Shown: in pieces, positions 16,350 through 24,564 of the stretch
How positions within the stretch are numbered: the first letter of the stretch is position 1
Layout of the letters: every line of letters starts with the position of its first letter
NCBI GenBank assembly: GCA_028293545.1
Contig: JAQGOP010000017.1
Location: 1-43,534 of the forward strand
DNA: 43,534 bases
Direction of reading: 5' to 3'
Origin: Verrucomicrobiota bacterium
Lineage (GTDB): Bacteria > Verrucomicrobiota > Verrucomicrobiia > Opitutales > Opitutaceae
The notes under the pieces: model-generated
Databases searched by the model: none
What the model saw: the letters and a program-made list of their open reading frames with translations, nothing else
What the model was told of the DNA's origin: nothing
Program-made: the position numbers and the translations under genes

Positions 16350-18512
16350 ATGCCCAACCAACTCGCCGCCGAGAAGTCGCCCTATCTGCTCCAGCACGCG
16401 GACAACCCCGTGCATTGGCTGCCGTGGGGGGACGCCGCGTTCGCGCGCGCGCGCGCGGAGCAGAAGCCGATTTTCCTGAGCATCGGCTACTCGACCTGCC
16501 ATTGGTGCCACGTGATGGCCCACGAGTCGTTTGAAGACTCCGACACCGCGGCAATCCTCAACGAGCATTTCATCCCGATCAAAGTAGATCGCGAAGAGCG
16601 GCCCGACGTGGACAAGGTTTACATGAGCTACGTGCAGGCGATGACGGGTCATGGGGGCTGGCCGCTGAGCGCGTGGCTCACGCCGGATCTCAAACCGTTT
16701 TATGGCGGCACGTATTTTCCGCCGGAGGACCGTCACGGCCGGCCGGGATTTCCCTCCATCCTGTCGACGATCGCGCGGGGCTGGCGCGAGGAGCGCGCGA
16801 AGCTGGTGTCGGAGGGCGACCGCGCGATCGCTACGCTGCGCGAGCATTACGAGGAAAAGGGCGGCACGGCCCCGGGAGAGGAAGACCTGACGATCGCGGG
16901 AGGCACGGCGTTTGAGAAGTGCTTCCAATATTTCTACGAGGCCTTCGACGCCGAGAACGGGGGTTTTGGCGGCGCGCCCAAATTTCCGCGGGCGTCGAAC
17001 CTCGATTTCCTGTTTCGCTGCGCGGCCATCCAAGGCGTGAAGAGCGAAACCGGCGCGGAGGCCGTGCGCCTGGCGACCTACACGCTGCGCCGCATGGCGG
17101 GCGGCGGAATCCACGACCAGGTCGGCGGAGGTTATCACCGTTACTCGGTGGATGAGGCGTGGTTCGTGCCGCATTTCGAAAAAATGCTCTACGACCAGGC
17201 GCAGATCGCAGTGAATTTCATCGAGGCGCGGCAGGCGACGGGCGACGAGCGCTTCGCGTGGATGGCGCGCGACATCTTCGACTATACCCTGCGTGAACTA
17301 CGGAGCCCGGCCGGCGGATTTTTCACGGCGGAGGATGCCGACAGCGCAGTCGCGGGAGAGCCGGGGAAACATGCCGAAGGCGCGTTCTATGTCTGGACCA
17401 AGGCGGAGCTGGATGCAGTGCTGCCGTCCAATGTGGCCGGTTTCATCAATGCGCATTTTGGCGTGCTGGAAAACGGCAACGTCGACCCCAGTCGGGATCC
17501 GCATCGCGAATTCACCGGCAAGAACATCTTCGCGCAGCGGCAGACACTGAGCGCTTCGGCGGCGCAATTCGGACTTTCGCCGGACCAGGCCAACGATGCG
17601 CTGCTCGGTGCCTTGGAGACATTGCGCGCGGTGCGCTCGCGTCGGCCGCATCCGCTGCTTGACGACAAGGTCGTCACGGCGAACAACGGCTTGATGATTT
17701 CCGCGCTGGCACGCGCGCACCAGGTGCTCGAGCCGGATTTGGCCGGAAGCGCGGCGCCCTACCTGCAGGCGGCCACCGCGGCGGCCAAGTTTGTCGGTCG
17801 TGAATTGTGCGACGATTCGGGTGCGGTGCTGTTTCGCAGCTGGCGCGAAGGTCGCGGAGCCGCGGAGGGATTCGCCGAGGATTACGCGTATTTTATCCAG
17901 GGATTGCTCGACCTTTACGAAGCGTCGTTTGACCTGCGCTGGCTGCAGTGGGCGGAGCGGTTGCAGGCGACGATGGATGCGCGTTTCGGTGACGAGGCTC
18001 GCGGCGGGTATTTTAACTCCGGGGCCGGCGACGCCTCGATTGTGCTGCGGCTGAAGGAGGACTACGACGGTGCGGAACCGGCCCCGAGTTCGGTCGCGGC
18101 GTTGAACCTGCTCCGCCTCGCCTCGATGTTGAACGACGAGGCGCTCGGACGACGCGCGCTCCGAACGATTGAGGCGTTCCGCACGCAATGGAGCGGCACC
18201 CCGCAGTCGATGCCGGGAATGCTGTGCGCGCTCGCGCTGGCGCTCGAGCCTTCGCGTCAAGTCGTGTTAGTGGGCTCGCCGAACGAGGCGGATTTCCGGA
18301 CCTTGAAGAATGTCCTGAACGAAAACCTCGGGCCGCGTCGCGCGGCGCTCGCGATCACCAGTGAATCGGACCGCACCTGGCTGGCGGCCCGCGCGCCCTG
18401 GCTCGCCGACATGAAGCCAATCGACGGCAAAGCGACCGCCTATGTGTGCGAACAATTCACGTGCCTCCCGCCGGTGTCAGGCCCGGGGGAGTTGCGGCGG
18501 ATACTGGCGTAG
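16350..18512 (+). CDS. Thioredoxin-domain protein, DUF255 / YyaL (SPATA20) family
   Basis: A 720-residue cytoplasmic protein of the YyaL/SPATA20 family. The N-terminal thioredoxin-like domain begins [20 protein letters not shown] and has the CxxC site STCHWCHVM (Cys50, Cys53), followed by [10 protein letters not shown] and [20 protein letters not shown], all family hallmarks. The remaining two thirds are an alpha/alpha six-barrel like a glycosidase/epimerase fold ([56 protein letters not shown]). The biochemical role of the family is not settled. I chose ATG 16350 because homology-like sequence starts there; the open frame reaches 16203. The gene contains an eight-fold CG run near 16440-16456. 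Confidence 0.93.
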   Translation: MPNQLAAEKSPYLLQHADNPVHWLPWGDAAFARARAEQKPIFLSIGYSTCHWCHVMAHESFEDSDTAAILNEHFIPIKVDREERPDVDKVYMSYVQAMTGHGGWPLSAWLTPDLKPFYGGTYFPPEDRHGRPGFPSILSTIARGWREERAKLVSEGDRAIATLREHYEEKGGTAPGEEDLTIAGGTAFEKCFQYFYEAFDAENGGFGGAPKFPRASNLDFLFRCAAIQGVKSETGAEAVRLATYTLRRMAGGGIHDQVGGGYHRYSVDEAWFVPHFEKMLYDQAQIAVNFIEARQATGDERFAWMARDIFDYTLRELRSPAGGFFTAEDADSAVAGEPGKHAEGAFYVWTKAELDAVLPSNVAGFINAHFGVLENGNVDPSRDPHREFTGKNIFAQRQTLSASAAQFGLSPDQANDALLGALETLRAVRSRRPHPLLDDKVVTANNGLMISALARAHQVLEPDLAGSAAPYLQAATAAAKFVGRELCDDSGAVLFRSWREGRGAAEGFAEDYAYFIQGLLDLYEASFDLRWLQWAERLQATMDARFGDEARGGYFNSGAGDASIVLRLKEDYDGAEPAPSSVAALNLLRLASMLNDEALGRRALRTIEAFRTQWSGTPQSMPGMLCALALALEPSRQVVLVGSPNEADFRTLKNVLNENLGPRRAALAITSESDRTWLAARAPWLADMKPIDGKATAYVCEQFTCLPPVSGPGELRRILA

Positions 18513-18532
18513 GGTCCGAGGCTGGCCGGACC
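18513..18532. terminator. Short hairpin between convergent stop codons
   Basis: GGTCCG (18513-18518) pairs with CGGACC (18527-18532) around an 8-base loop and exactly fills the gap between the YyaL-type stop and the regulator stop. It could act as a bidirectional terminator, but there is no T-tract. Confidence 0.35.
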
Positions 18533-19015
18533 TTAACGATCTTCGGCGACTTTCAGTTCGGCGGTGGCCCCATCGGTCGCGAGCGTGCTGGCCAGTTCGC
18601 GCACCTTATCGAGAATGCTAAGAGCTTCGGGATGCTGGACCGCGAAGGCCAGGAGCCCGATCTGTTCGACGGTGAGGCCGGCGCGGCTGATCGTTTCCTC
18701 GAGGCGTTTCGCGGCTTGGCGGGCGGTCGAGCGATAGGTGGCGATGGATTTCCTGGCGGAGTTTTCCGTTTCGGCCCGGGAAAACGGCAGGCCGCTGATC
18801 GCCTCCAGCCAGAGCAATGCGATGCTCCGCATCTCCGACGAGTTGGGCGCATAGCCCATCTTCAGCATCAATTCTTCGATCGTCTTGAACTTCACGGGCC
18901 GGCCCGACTCGACATTGACCACGGTGTTGCGGTGACGGCGCGCCTGCCGCGAAAGCTCCTCAAGGGTGAGGCCTTTGGCTTCGCGCAAGCTCCGAAAAAG
19001 CTGGGTGTAGTGCAT
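18533..19015 (-). CDS. XRE-type helix-turn-helix regulator
   Basis: A 160-residue protein with an N-terminal XRE/Cro-type HTH (about residues 4-60: LFRSLREAKGLTLEELSRQA, then HRNTVVNVESGRPVKFKTIE). The rest is a predicted all-helical region (LWLEAISGLPFSRAETENSA and on) that I cannot assign; it may be for dimerisation or effector binding. It is read away from the small ORF and response regulator on the plus strand. The 190-base gap between them has tandem 18-base repeats (19177-19212), a plausible binding site for this or another regulator. Confidence 0.85.
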   Translation of the reverse strand: MHYTQLFRSLREAKGLTLEELSRQARRHRNTVVNVESGRPVKFKTIEELMLKMGYAPNSSEMRSIALLWLEAISGLPFSRAETENSARKSIATYRSTARQAAKRLEETISRAGLTVEQIGLLAFAVQHPEALSILDKVRELASTLATDGATAELKVAEDR

Positions 19016-19165
19016 CCTCGGCGAGTAGCGAGGGCGCGTTGGAAAAAGTCAACGCGTGCGGCGGTCACTGCGACACGCAAAAAACAGGCATCACCGAGGC
19101 CCCAAAAAACCACGCATCTTTGCATGAGCCAACAGCTAGCATTTTCGCTGTGACCGGCCTTCTGG

Positions 19166-19212
19166 TTGACAAAACTTGTGCTGACTACAAGCAGTGTGCT
19201 AATGACAAAGTC
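19166..19212 (+). promoter_or_regulatory. Tandem 18-bp repeats after a TTGACA box (operator candidate)
   Basis: TTGACA stands at 19166-19171. Two imperfect 18-base direct repeats follow: TGTGCT-gact-ACAA (19177-19194) and TGTGCT-aatg-ACAA (19195-19212). The first also contains an inverted CTTGT...ACAAG (19175-19191). The -10 box is unclear. Location in the divergent XRE/response-regulator region suggests an operator; the binding protein is unknown. Confidence 0.4.
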
Positions 19213-19420
19213 CCCTCGAATTTCACGTCCGGCCGCCGCCGAAAAAGACTCCGTTCTTTACCATCGCGCGCGCGTTTTGCTCACCCTCATCGACATCTGC
19301 CGCGAGTTTGAGCGGCTCCCGGGAAAACCGGAAGCGCGCCGGGCTTGCCGCGAAGTTGGCGTCAGCCTGCGCGCGATGTTGCGTGCAGAAAATTCCCCGC
19401 CATCCCGCCGCACGAGGTGA
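19202..19420 (+). CDS. Small protein of unknown function before a response regulator
   Basis: A 72-residue basic protein from ATG 19202 (an in-frame TTG at 19166 would add 12 residues but coincides with the TTGACA box). The middle, LYHRARVLLTLIDICREFER, looks like an amphipathic helix; the ends are Arg/Pro/Ser-rich. I do not recognise a family. The stop lies three bases before the response regulator ATG, so the two are probably co-translated. Coding status is moderate: codon use fits its neighbours but the ORF is short. Confidence 0.5.
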   Translation: MTKSPRISRPAAAEKDSVLYHRARVLLTLIDICREFERLPGKPEARRACREVGVSLRAMLRAENSPPSRRTR

Positions 19421-19423
19421 CCT

Positions 19424-19795
19424 ATGGCGCATATCCTCGTGATCGATGATGACGCATGCATGCGCCAAGTCTTGGCGACGTGCCTTGTAGGTTTTGGTCA
19501 TTCGGTGGAAATGGCGATGGACGGCGAAGCTGGGTTGAAACTGGCTGACGCGAATGTGACGGACCTGATCCTGTCGGATGTGGAGATGCCGCTGATGAAC
19601 GGCATTTCCCTGTGTGAACATTTGCAGGGCGACCCGGTGCGGCGTCACCTGCCGGTGTTGTTGATGAGCGGCCGGATGAACCGGGAGGTCCAATTGCATG
19701 CCGAGCGCGCGGGTGCGCGAGCGGTGTTGAGCAAGCCGTTCACATGGGATCAGCTACAGGCTCACCTCGACCGTTTTTTGCCGGCAGGAGTTTAG
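19424..19795 (+). CDS. Single-domain response regulator (CheY-like)
   Basis: A stand-alone receiver domain of 123 residues without an output domain. The acidic pair D9/D10 (VIDDD), phospho-acceptor D52 in ILSDVEMP, Ser82 and K104 (LSKPF) are all present. It would act by protein contact or in a phosphorelay. GAGGTGA four bases before the ATG is a good ribosome site. A palindromic repeat begins at its TAG stop and separates it from another response regulator gene. No histidine kinase is adjacent, so its partner is an orphan kinase elsewhere. Confidence 0.92.
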   Translation: MAHILVIDDDACMRQVLATCLVGFGHSVEMAMDGEAGLKLADANVTDLILSDVEMPLMNGISLCEHLQGDPVRRHLPVLLMSGRMNREVQLHAERAGARAVLSKPFTWDQLQAHLDRFLPAGV

Positions 19796-19947
19796 GCGTA
19801 GCGCCGGTCAGCGACCGGCTCCGTTGGATCCGAGCCGCACCCGGCGATCAATCGATCAAGGTTTTTGGCTCCAGCCAGATTGAAGTGAGCCAGTCGGAGA
19901 CGTGGCGCCACGTTTTCCCCGAGGCGGGTCGGAGACCGCGCCGCACG
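19796..19947 (+). repeat. Nested palindromic repeat, family 2, copy C
   Basis: Starts at the base after the response regulator TAG stop. The inner arms are GCGTAGCGCCGGTCAGCGAC at the left (19796) and GAGCCAGTCGGAGACGTGGC at the right, ending GCGCCACG at 19914; the outer right arm GGCGGGTCGGAGACCGCGCC ends at 19947. The core differs from the other copies in its first half (GATCAATCGATCAAGG), so this copy is recombined or decayed. Confidence 0.8.
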
Positions 19948-19997
19948 TTACTGAATTCACATTGCGCCGGGGTCTGGTGGTGGGTCACGATTTTCGC

Positions 19998-20579
19998 GTG
20001 AAAATTCTCACAGTTGAAGACGATCCAGTGTCACGTTCGGTGCTGCACCAAGCTCTCCGCAAGCTGGGCCATGAGTTGGTCGAAGTGCGGGATGGCAAGG
20101 AGGCTTGGAACCGGTTGCAGAAGGAAGCGGTGCGGGTCGTCGTGAGTGATTGGTCGATGCCGGAAATGGATGGCTTGGAACTGTGCCGGCGGATCCGCGC
20201 CACGACCGGGTCGGAGTACACTTATTTCATCCTCCTCACCGGGATCGATGCGACCGTGGAAAACCAGCAGGCCGCGGCGGATGCCGGGGTGGACGATTTC
20301 CTGACGAAGCCGTTGAAATTCGACGAGCTCTGGAACCGGCTGCGCGTGGCTGAGCGCATCCTGCGGTATGCGACGCAGGTGCGGCAGCTCGAGGAGATGA
20401 TGCCGATCTGCTCGTACTGTAAGAAAATCCGCGACGACAAGAATTACTGGCAGCAGATCGAGAATTACATCAACGAACGCACCGGCAGCGAATTCAGCCA
20501 CTCGATTTGTCCCGACTGTTATGTCCGCGTCGTGGTTCCCCAGCTCGAGAAACTGACACCGCGTCCGAAGCGAAAATGA
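19998..20579 (+). CDS. Response regulator with C-terminal CxxC...CxxC module
   Basis: A 193-residue protein. The receiver domain (1-120) has D8/D9, phospho-acceptor D51 (VVSDWSMPEMDG), T81 and K104 (LTKPL). A short helix (LRVAERILRYATQVRQLEEM) leads into a C-terminal module with MPICSYCKKIRDDKNYW (Cys138, Cys141) and FSHSICPDC (Cys171, Cys174, with His168), a likely zinc-binding site. I know this PICxxCKKIR...ICPDC tail from many bacterial signalling proteins, but its function is not established. Start is GTG 19998; GTG 19977 and 19980 are possible. It overlaps slyX (ATGA). Confidence 0.88.
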   Translation: MKILTVEDDPVSRSVLHQALRKLGHELVEVRDGKEAWNRLQKEAVRVVVSDWSMPEMDGLELCRRIRATTGSEYTYFILLTGIDATVENQQAAADAGVDDFLTKPLKFDELWNRLRVAERILRYATQVRQLEEMMPICSYCKKIRDDKNYWQQIENYINERTGSEFSHSICPDCYVRVVVPQLEKLTPRPKRK

Positions 20580-20779
20580 ACGACCGGGTGCAACGGCTGG
20601 AGGAGAAGATCGCGTATCTCGAGCGGCATGTGACGGAGCAGGACAAGGTCATGCTCGAGCTGGGCGACACCGTGGCGAAACTGCGGCTCGAGCTGGGCGC
20701 GTTGCGCGAGCGTTCCGGCGGCGCCGGCCGGGCCGACTCCGAGGCGAACCCCGCGGACGAGCGTCCGCCGCATTATTGA
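20576..20779 (+). CDS. slyX: SlyX-like protein
   Basis: A 67-residue protein with one continuous coiled coil (RVQRLEEKIAYLERHVTEQD and onward) and a polar tail ending PPHY, the length and pattern of SlyX. Its function is unknown; it was named in enterobacteria. The start overlaps the preceding response regulator stop by four bases, so the two are coupled. It converges on the Pro/Ala-rich membrane protein gene. Confidence 0.85.
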   Translation: MNDRVQRLEEKIAYLERHVTEQDKVMLELGDTVAKLRLELGALRERSGGAGRADSEANPADERPPHY

Positions 20780-20862
20780 GGGTCAGGTTCCGTAAAGCTC
20801 GGAATCATCCCGAGGTGGATTCCGACTCGGTTCCCCTCGGTTCGCGTCCGGTGGAACGCCAA

Positions 20863-22356
20863 TCAGAACGTCGCGGTCACTTCCTGCTGATGGCCTGACT
20901 CGAGCTGCATCGTGCCCAGGGCGGCGCTTTCGGTTTCGTCGTTTTTGAAGAGCTTGAATGTGACCGGCGCGCTGGCCTCGGCGGTTTCCCAGCGCCACTT
21001 GCCGATGGAAACGAATTGAAGCGGCACGCCCTTTTCCCAAGTCAATCCGGGGCCATCGCCGCGGATGAATAGGCGGTTGCCGATCCCGATGTAGGCGGTG
21101 ACAAGCAGGCGCGTGGCGCCGTCGGAGGAAATTACTTTCTCAGCGGTTTCGTTGGGCGCGACTTGACTGAACTCATCGGCCACGGACGCCGGTGGCGACT
21201 CCGTGATCCCGAGGTCGAGCGCAATCTCCGCCGTTTCCGCTGGCTTCGGTTTTCTCGGCGCGCGCTTCCGGGCCAATCTGGGCTCTTCGGTGGTTGGCGC
21301 ATCTTCCGGCGCGGGAACCGGCGAGGCTTCGGTGAGGGTGATTTCAGCGCCCGGAGCTTCGGAAGGAGCGTCGACGACCGGGGACTCGGGGGCCGCCGGC
21401 GCAGACTCGGCCGTTTCCGCCGGCGAGGAGGGCGGTTCCGCCGGTGTGGGCTCGAGCGTCGGCGAGGGTTCGGCCGTGGCGGTTTCGGAAGGCGGCTGGG
21501 GACTTTCGGCGGCGGGCGGCGGGCTGATCGAAATAATATTCCCGGAGAAAGGCGCGGCGGTGACGGGCACGATCGGGAGGATATGCGTGCCGACCTCGGC
21601 GCCTTTCGACGAATCCGGTTTGGCGCGGGAGACGGCGGAGGTTTCGTCCGTGCGCGCCTTGCGGGGGCGTTTCGCTTCCGCGGCGTCGATCGCGGCGATC
21701 GTGGCGGCGGCGCGGCTCGCGAGCTTGGCGTCGATTTCCGCGAGGGCTGCGGCCGTCGCCCGGGCGAGTGATTCGGGGCCTTGCGCGATCGCGGCCTGGG
21801 TGGCGGCGAGGCTCTTCTGCGCGGAGACCTCGACCTTCGAGAGTTCGGCGACGGCCTGCTGGATCTTGAGGGCGGTGCCGGAGAGCCGCTCAGCTTCGAC
21901 GCCGCGCAGGGTGTAGAGTTCCTTCCTCAACGCCTCCCGTTCCTCGTCGCGTGATCCCGCGAGCTGCGCCTGGAAGCTGGCGACTTTTTCCTGGAGCGCC
22001 TGCGGGAGTTGCTCCGCTTGCTGGAGATTCTTGCGCGCGATCTCGGCGATTTCGTGGAGGCCCTGCGCGGCAATGCCGATCTGCTCGGCGGAGGTGGTGA
22101 TGGTCGCGGCCAGGGCCTCGAGGGCGCGCTGGCGGTCATCGAGCGTTTCGTTTTTGACGCGCTCGTAGTGAAGGATGAGGGGAACGGTGCCGACCGCGGC
22201 GCCCGCGACCACGCAGGCGGTGATCGAGTAGATGGCGGCGGCGGGGAGGGGATGGCCACTGCGGGTGGCGATGAGCCAGGCGGCGAAGATGAGGATCGCG
22301 TCGGCGAGGAAGAAAATCCACTTGGGCAACTTTGGGGACGAGGAAGAAGACATCAT
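20863..22356 (-). CDS. Membrane protein with coiled coil, Pro/Ala/Glu-rich region and C-terminal beta domain
   Basis: A 497-residue protein of unknown function in four parts: two N-terminal transmembrane segments (IFFLADAILIFAAWLIAT, then YSITACVVAGAAVGTVPLIL); a long coiled coil (about 60-210; QRALEALAATITTSAEQIGI and on); a low-complexity region of Pro, Ala, Glu and Ser (about 240-390); and a compact C-terminal domain of about 85 residues with YIGIGNRLFIRGDGPGLTW and KWRWETAEASAPVTFKLF. The last looks like a beta-sandwich similar to early-set/CBM-type folds, but this is inference. The open frame reaches 22407; ATG 22354-22356 (MMSSSSS) is the likelier start. Confidence 0.75.
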   Translation of the reverse strand: MMSSSSSPKLPKWIFFLADAILIFAAWLIATRSGHPLPAAAIYSITACVVAGAAVGTVPLILHYERVKNETLDDRQRALEALAATITTSAEQIGIAAQGLHEIAEIARKNLQQAEQLPQALQEKVASFQAQLAGSRDEEREALRKELYTLRGVEAERLSGTALKIQQAVAELSKVEVSAQKSLAATQAAIAQGPESLARATAAALAEIDAKLASRAAATIAAIDAAEAKRPRKARTDETSAVSRAKPDSSKGAEVGTHILPIVPVTAAPFSGNIISISPPPAAESPQPPSETATAEPSPTLEPTPAEPPSSPAETAESAPAAPESPVVDAPSEAPGAEITLTEASPVPAPEDAPTTEEPRLARKRAPRKPKPAETAEIALDLGITESPPASVADEFSQVAPNETAEKVISSDGATRLLVTAYIGIGNRLFIRGDGPGLTWEKGVPLQFVSIGKWRWETAEASAPVTFKLFKNDETESAALGTMQLESGHQQEVTATF

Positions 22357-22481
22357 GGGGCGACGCGGGCGCGGAAAGTGTGTGCGGCGCGGCGGGGCAA
22401 GTTTCAATCACGGAGTACGCGGGGCCCGGCGCGTTTTTATTTCGCATCCGGGAGGAGCGGTGTCATGACTTTGGTCAGCCC

Positions 22482-22763
22482 ATGAGTTTCGCCCATTTTC
22501 TGCGCATCGAGCGGGAGGTCGGGAGCAGTTCGCGTCATTATGTGGTGCACGCGACGGACCCGCGCTTTTCGATGGAATTGTCGCCGGATCGCGAGGCGCC
22601 GGACAAGATCGGCAAGGGTGTGATCAAGCGCATCTGCCTGCCGAATTCGTGGGCGGGCGATTACGGGAAATACGCCAAGCTGATGGGCGCGGCGCAGGAT
22701 TTCTTCGCCCAATCGTTCGGCGAACCGGCGCCGAAGGCGGAGACGCGGCGGTTCAAGACGTGA
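22482..22763 (+). CDS. Small conserved-looking protein of unknown function
   Basis: A 93-residue protein, MSFAHFLRIEREVGSSSRHY at the start and RICLPNSWAGDYGKYAKLMG in the middle. There is no signal peptide or membrane helix. I do not recognise it. A GGAGGAG sequence at 22451 precedes a tiny competing ORF (ATG 22465, six codons, ending TGA four bases into the 22482 start region), so start choice or upstream-ORF coupling deserves care. It converges on the amidase gene across repeat copy 2. Confidence 0.6.
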   Translation: MSFAHFLRIEREVGSSSRHYVVHATDPRFSMELSPDREAPDKIGKGVIKRICLPNSWAGDYGKYAKLMGAAQDFFAQSFGEPAPKAETRRFKT

Positions 22764-22796
22764 GTTTCGCCTGCGCCGGGATCGAACCTCGGTCCA

Positions 22797-23003
22797 TTTG
22801 AACAGAAGGCAACGAAGGTAACGAAGAGGTTCTGGTCGGCGGAATCGCTCGTGCCCTAAACGATCCATGACTTGAGGGGTTCCAATCCCACACCGTCAAT
22901 GGCACGATAGGTTTCGCGAACCAAAAACCACTTCGTTACCTTCGTTGCCTTCTGTTCAAATGATTGGGTTCGATCGTCTGAGCAGGCGGGCCGCCTGCGC
23001 TAC
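22797..23003 (+). repeat. Modular palindromic element, family 1, copy 2 (overlaps stop codon)
   Basis: A 30-base perfect inverted repeat (22797-22826 with 22931-22960, beginning TTTGAACAGAAGGCAACG) encloses about 104 bases that resemble the interior of copy 1 (GAAGAGGTTCTGGTC, TCGTGCCCTA, ACGATCCA, TTCCAATCCCA in the same order). The right outer end, GCAGGCGGGCCGCCTGC then GCTAC, is intact and its TAG (complement of 23000-23002) is the stop codon of the amidase gene. The left outer end is decayed (perhaps CGCCTGCGCCGGG near 22769). Confidence 0.9.
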
Positions 23004-23476
23004 TTGAAATGCTCGGCCAGGATCGCTCGCCAACGGTTCCACTCGATGGGATTGAGATCATCTTTTCGCCCCGGAGCGATTTGGCGGTGATCGGTCATCT
23101 GCTCGAGCGACCAGCCGTGTTTTTCCCAACGCGGCTTGAGCCATTCCAAGGCGGAGGAAATTTGGGCTTCGGTCAGCGGCGCGACATAGGTGTCGCCGGC
23201 GAAGGAGAGCCCGAGCATGAAGGCATTGCAGCCGGTGCGGCCGTGGAATGATGAAACCCCGGCGTGCCACGCGACATTTTCGTCGGCGACCAGCGTGCAG
23301 CGGGTGCCGTCGGGCGCGATGACGCAGTGGTAACTGACCTTGCGCGCAGGATCGGTCATGAGCGCGATCGTTTCCTCGAAAGTGATGACGGTGTGATGAA
23401 AGACCACGCCGAGGCGTTCGTTGGCCACGGTTGAGTCGCAGTTGGGCGATGGTCGGGTTATTTCCGGAAAAGACAT
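23000..23476 (-). CDS. N-acetylmuramoyl-L-alanine amidase, AmpD-like (Amidase_2)
   Basis: A 158-residue zinc amidase that would cut the bond between muramic acid and L-Ala in muropeptides. Zinc ligands fit H27 or H28 (VVFHHT), H130 and D140, with the AmpD catalytic lysine at K138 (DHRQIAPGRKDD); the spacing H-x7-K-x-D is exact. It has no signal peptide, so it is likely a cytoplasmic AmpD-type recycling enzyme. WHAG (His71) is also typical. No ampC or ampG gene is near. Its TAG stop lies within the palindromic end of the neighbouring repeat. Confidence 0.9.
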   Translation of the reverse strand: MSFPEITRPSPNCDSTVANERLGVVFHHTVITFEETIALMTDPARKVSYHCVIAPDGTRCTLVADENVAWHAGVSSFHGRTGCNAFMLGLSFAGDTYVAPLTEAQISSALEWLKPRWEKHGWSLEQMTDHRQIAPGRKDDLNPIEWNRWRAILAEHFK

Positions 23477-23557
23477 GCGAGCGCGGCGAATTTTTGCGTT
23501 GGGTCGGTTGTCAAAAGGCTTTTTGGGATTTCGAATTTTGACGGTCGAAATTCGCCC

Positions 23558-23962
23558 TCAGAGTCGTCTCCACGCCATGCCGATGAGGGAAATCAGGAAT
23601 CCGATCCGGATGGCGCCCTCGAGCGTGAGCGTGACCAAAATCCATTTGAGCCCGCAGTTACGCCGGATGGAAAATCCGCCGATCGAAACCAGGAGGAGGA
23701 TGATCCCGTGGACGCGCGTGAAGGGCGTGAACAGCAGGCTAAGCATCCAGGCCCAGTAAAAAATAATGACGCCGCTCCAGCAGAAGGCGGTGATCTCGCT
23801 CATGCCGAGTTTGCGGGGGTCGCCGTTGCGCGCGATCTGTTTGATGCCGACGTAGCGCTCGCTCATCACCAGCTGCCAGAGCTCGAAGAACAAGAAGATC
23901 GGCGCGGCGAGCAGGAGGGCGGTCACAATCGAAAGGTTCGCGCAAACGCGCCGGGCCGCCAA
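23558..23962 (-). CDS. Small integral membrane protein
   Basis: A 134-residue protein with about three or four transmembrane helices (IVTALLLAAPIFLFFELWQL; FCWSGVIIFYWAWMLSLLF; ILVTLTLEGAIRIGFLISLI). I recognise no family. It begins with TTG at 23962 (an in-frame GTG at 23926 is an alternative), close to a fragment of the family 2 repeat arm (GTCGGAGACGCCGCCCTACG at 23969-23988). The 80 bases between it and the amidase include GATTTCGAATTTTGAC, akin to the ATTCGAA repeats seen elsewhere. Confidence 0.65.
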   Translation of the reverse strand: MAARRVCANLSIVTALLLAAPIFLFFELWQLVMSERYVGIKQIARNGDPRKLGMSEITAFCWSGVIIFYWAWMLSLLFTPFTRVHGIILLLVSIGGFSIRRNCGLKWILVTLTLEGAIRIGFLISLIGMAWRRL

Positions 23963-24098
23963 GGAAAAGTCGGAGACGCCGCCCTACGCTCGATCCACAA
24001 TCGAGATGGCGCCGGGGACTTTTTTTCGTAAGCTCGAGGTCATCCGAGCCGGCGTGGTTTCGCAGGATTCGGGAGCAACCCCAAACCAAGGACGCGAC

Positions 24099-24563
24099 AT
24101 GAACTCAATGACGATAATCGTGACCTATCTGCTGACTTCATTGATGGCCGGCCTGCTCGGTGGCACGGCGATGGAACTCGTGATGTGGCTCATCGCCCGC
24201 GACGGCTGGGCGAAGGGCAACATGATCGTGGCGTTGGGCAGCCTCGTGACGAAGACCCGTGAAAACGCTTTCCGGGTCGGCGCGATTCTCCACGCGATTT
24301 CCGCGGTGGGTTTCGCCGCGGTGTACGTGATGCTGATGATCATGCTCGGGCGAACGCACCTGCCGGCCTCTCTGGTCCTGGGCATCGGCGTGGGGGTGCT
24401 GCACGGCATGATTGTGAGCCTGATGCTGGTGTGGATCGTGTCGGAGCGGCATCCGCTCGAGGAATTCAACGAAGCGGGCTTCGCGGTCGGCCTGACGCAT
24501 TTCGCCGGGCACGTCGCATTCGGCGCAGTGGTGGGCGCGGTGGTCGGACTGTCGCCGCTCTGA
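24099..24563 (+). CDS. Small integral membrane protein
   Basis: A 154-residue protein with four predicted helices: IIVTYLLTSLMAGLLGGTAM; ILHAISAVGFAAVYVMLMIM; LVLGIGVGVLHGMIVSLMLV; FAGHVAFGAVVGAVVGLSPL. Conserved-looking polar spots are GTAMELVMWLIAR and VSERHPLEEFNEAGFAVGLTH (read as two pieces). Function unknown. I chose ATG 24099, preceded by AAGGA, over the upstream ATG 24006. Repeat copy 3 begins one base after its TGA stop. Confidence 0.72.
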   Translation: MNSMTIIVTYLLTSLMAGLLGGTAMELVMWLIARDGWAKGNMIVALGSLVTKTRENAFRVGAILHAISAVGFAAVYVMLMIMLGRTHLPASLVLGIGVGVLHGMIVSLMLVWIVSERHPLEEFNEAGFAVGLTHFAGHVAFGAVVGAVVGLSPL

Positions 24564-24564
24564 A

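Noticed and set aside
24006..24098. ATG 24006 as start of the small membrane protein
   Set aside because: The extra 31 residues are polar and lack a ribosome site, while ATG 24099 is preceded by AAGGA and starts the first helix.
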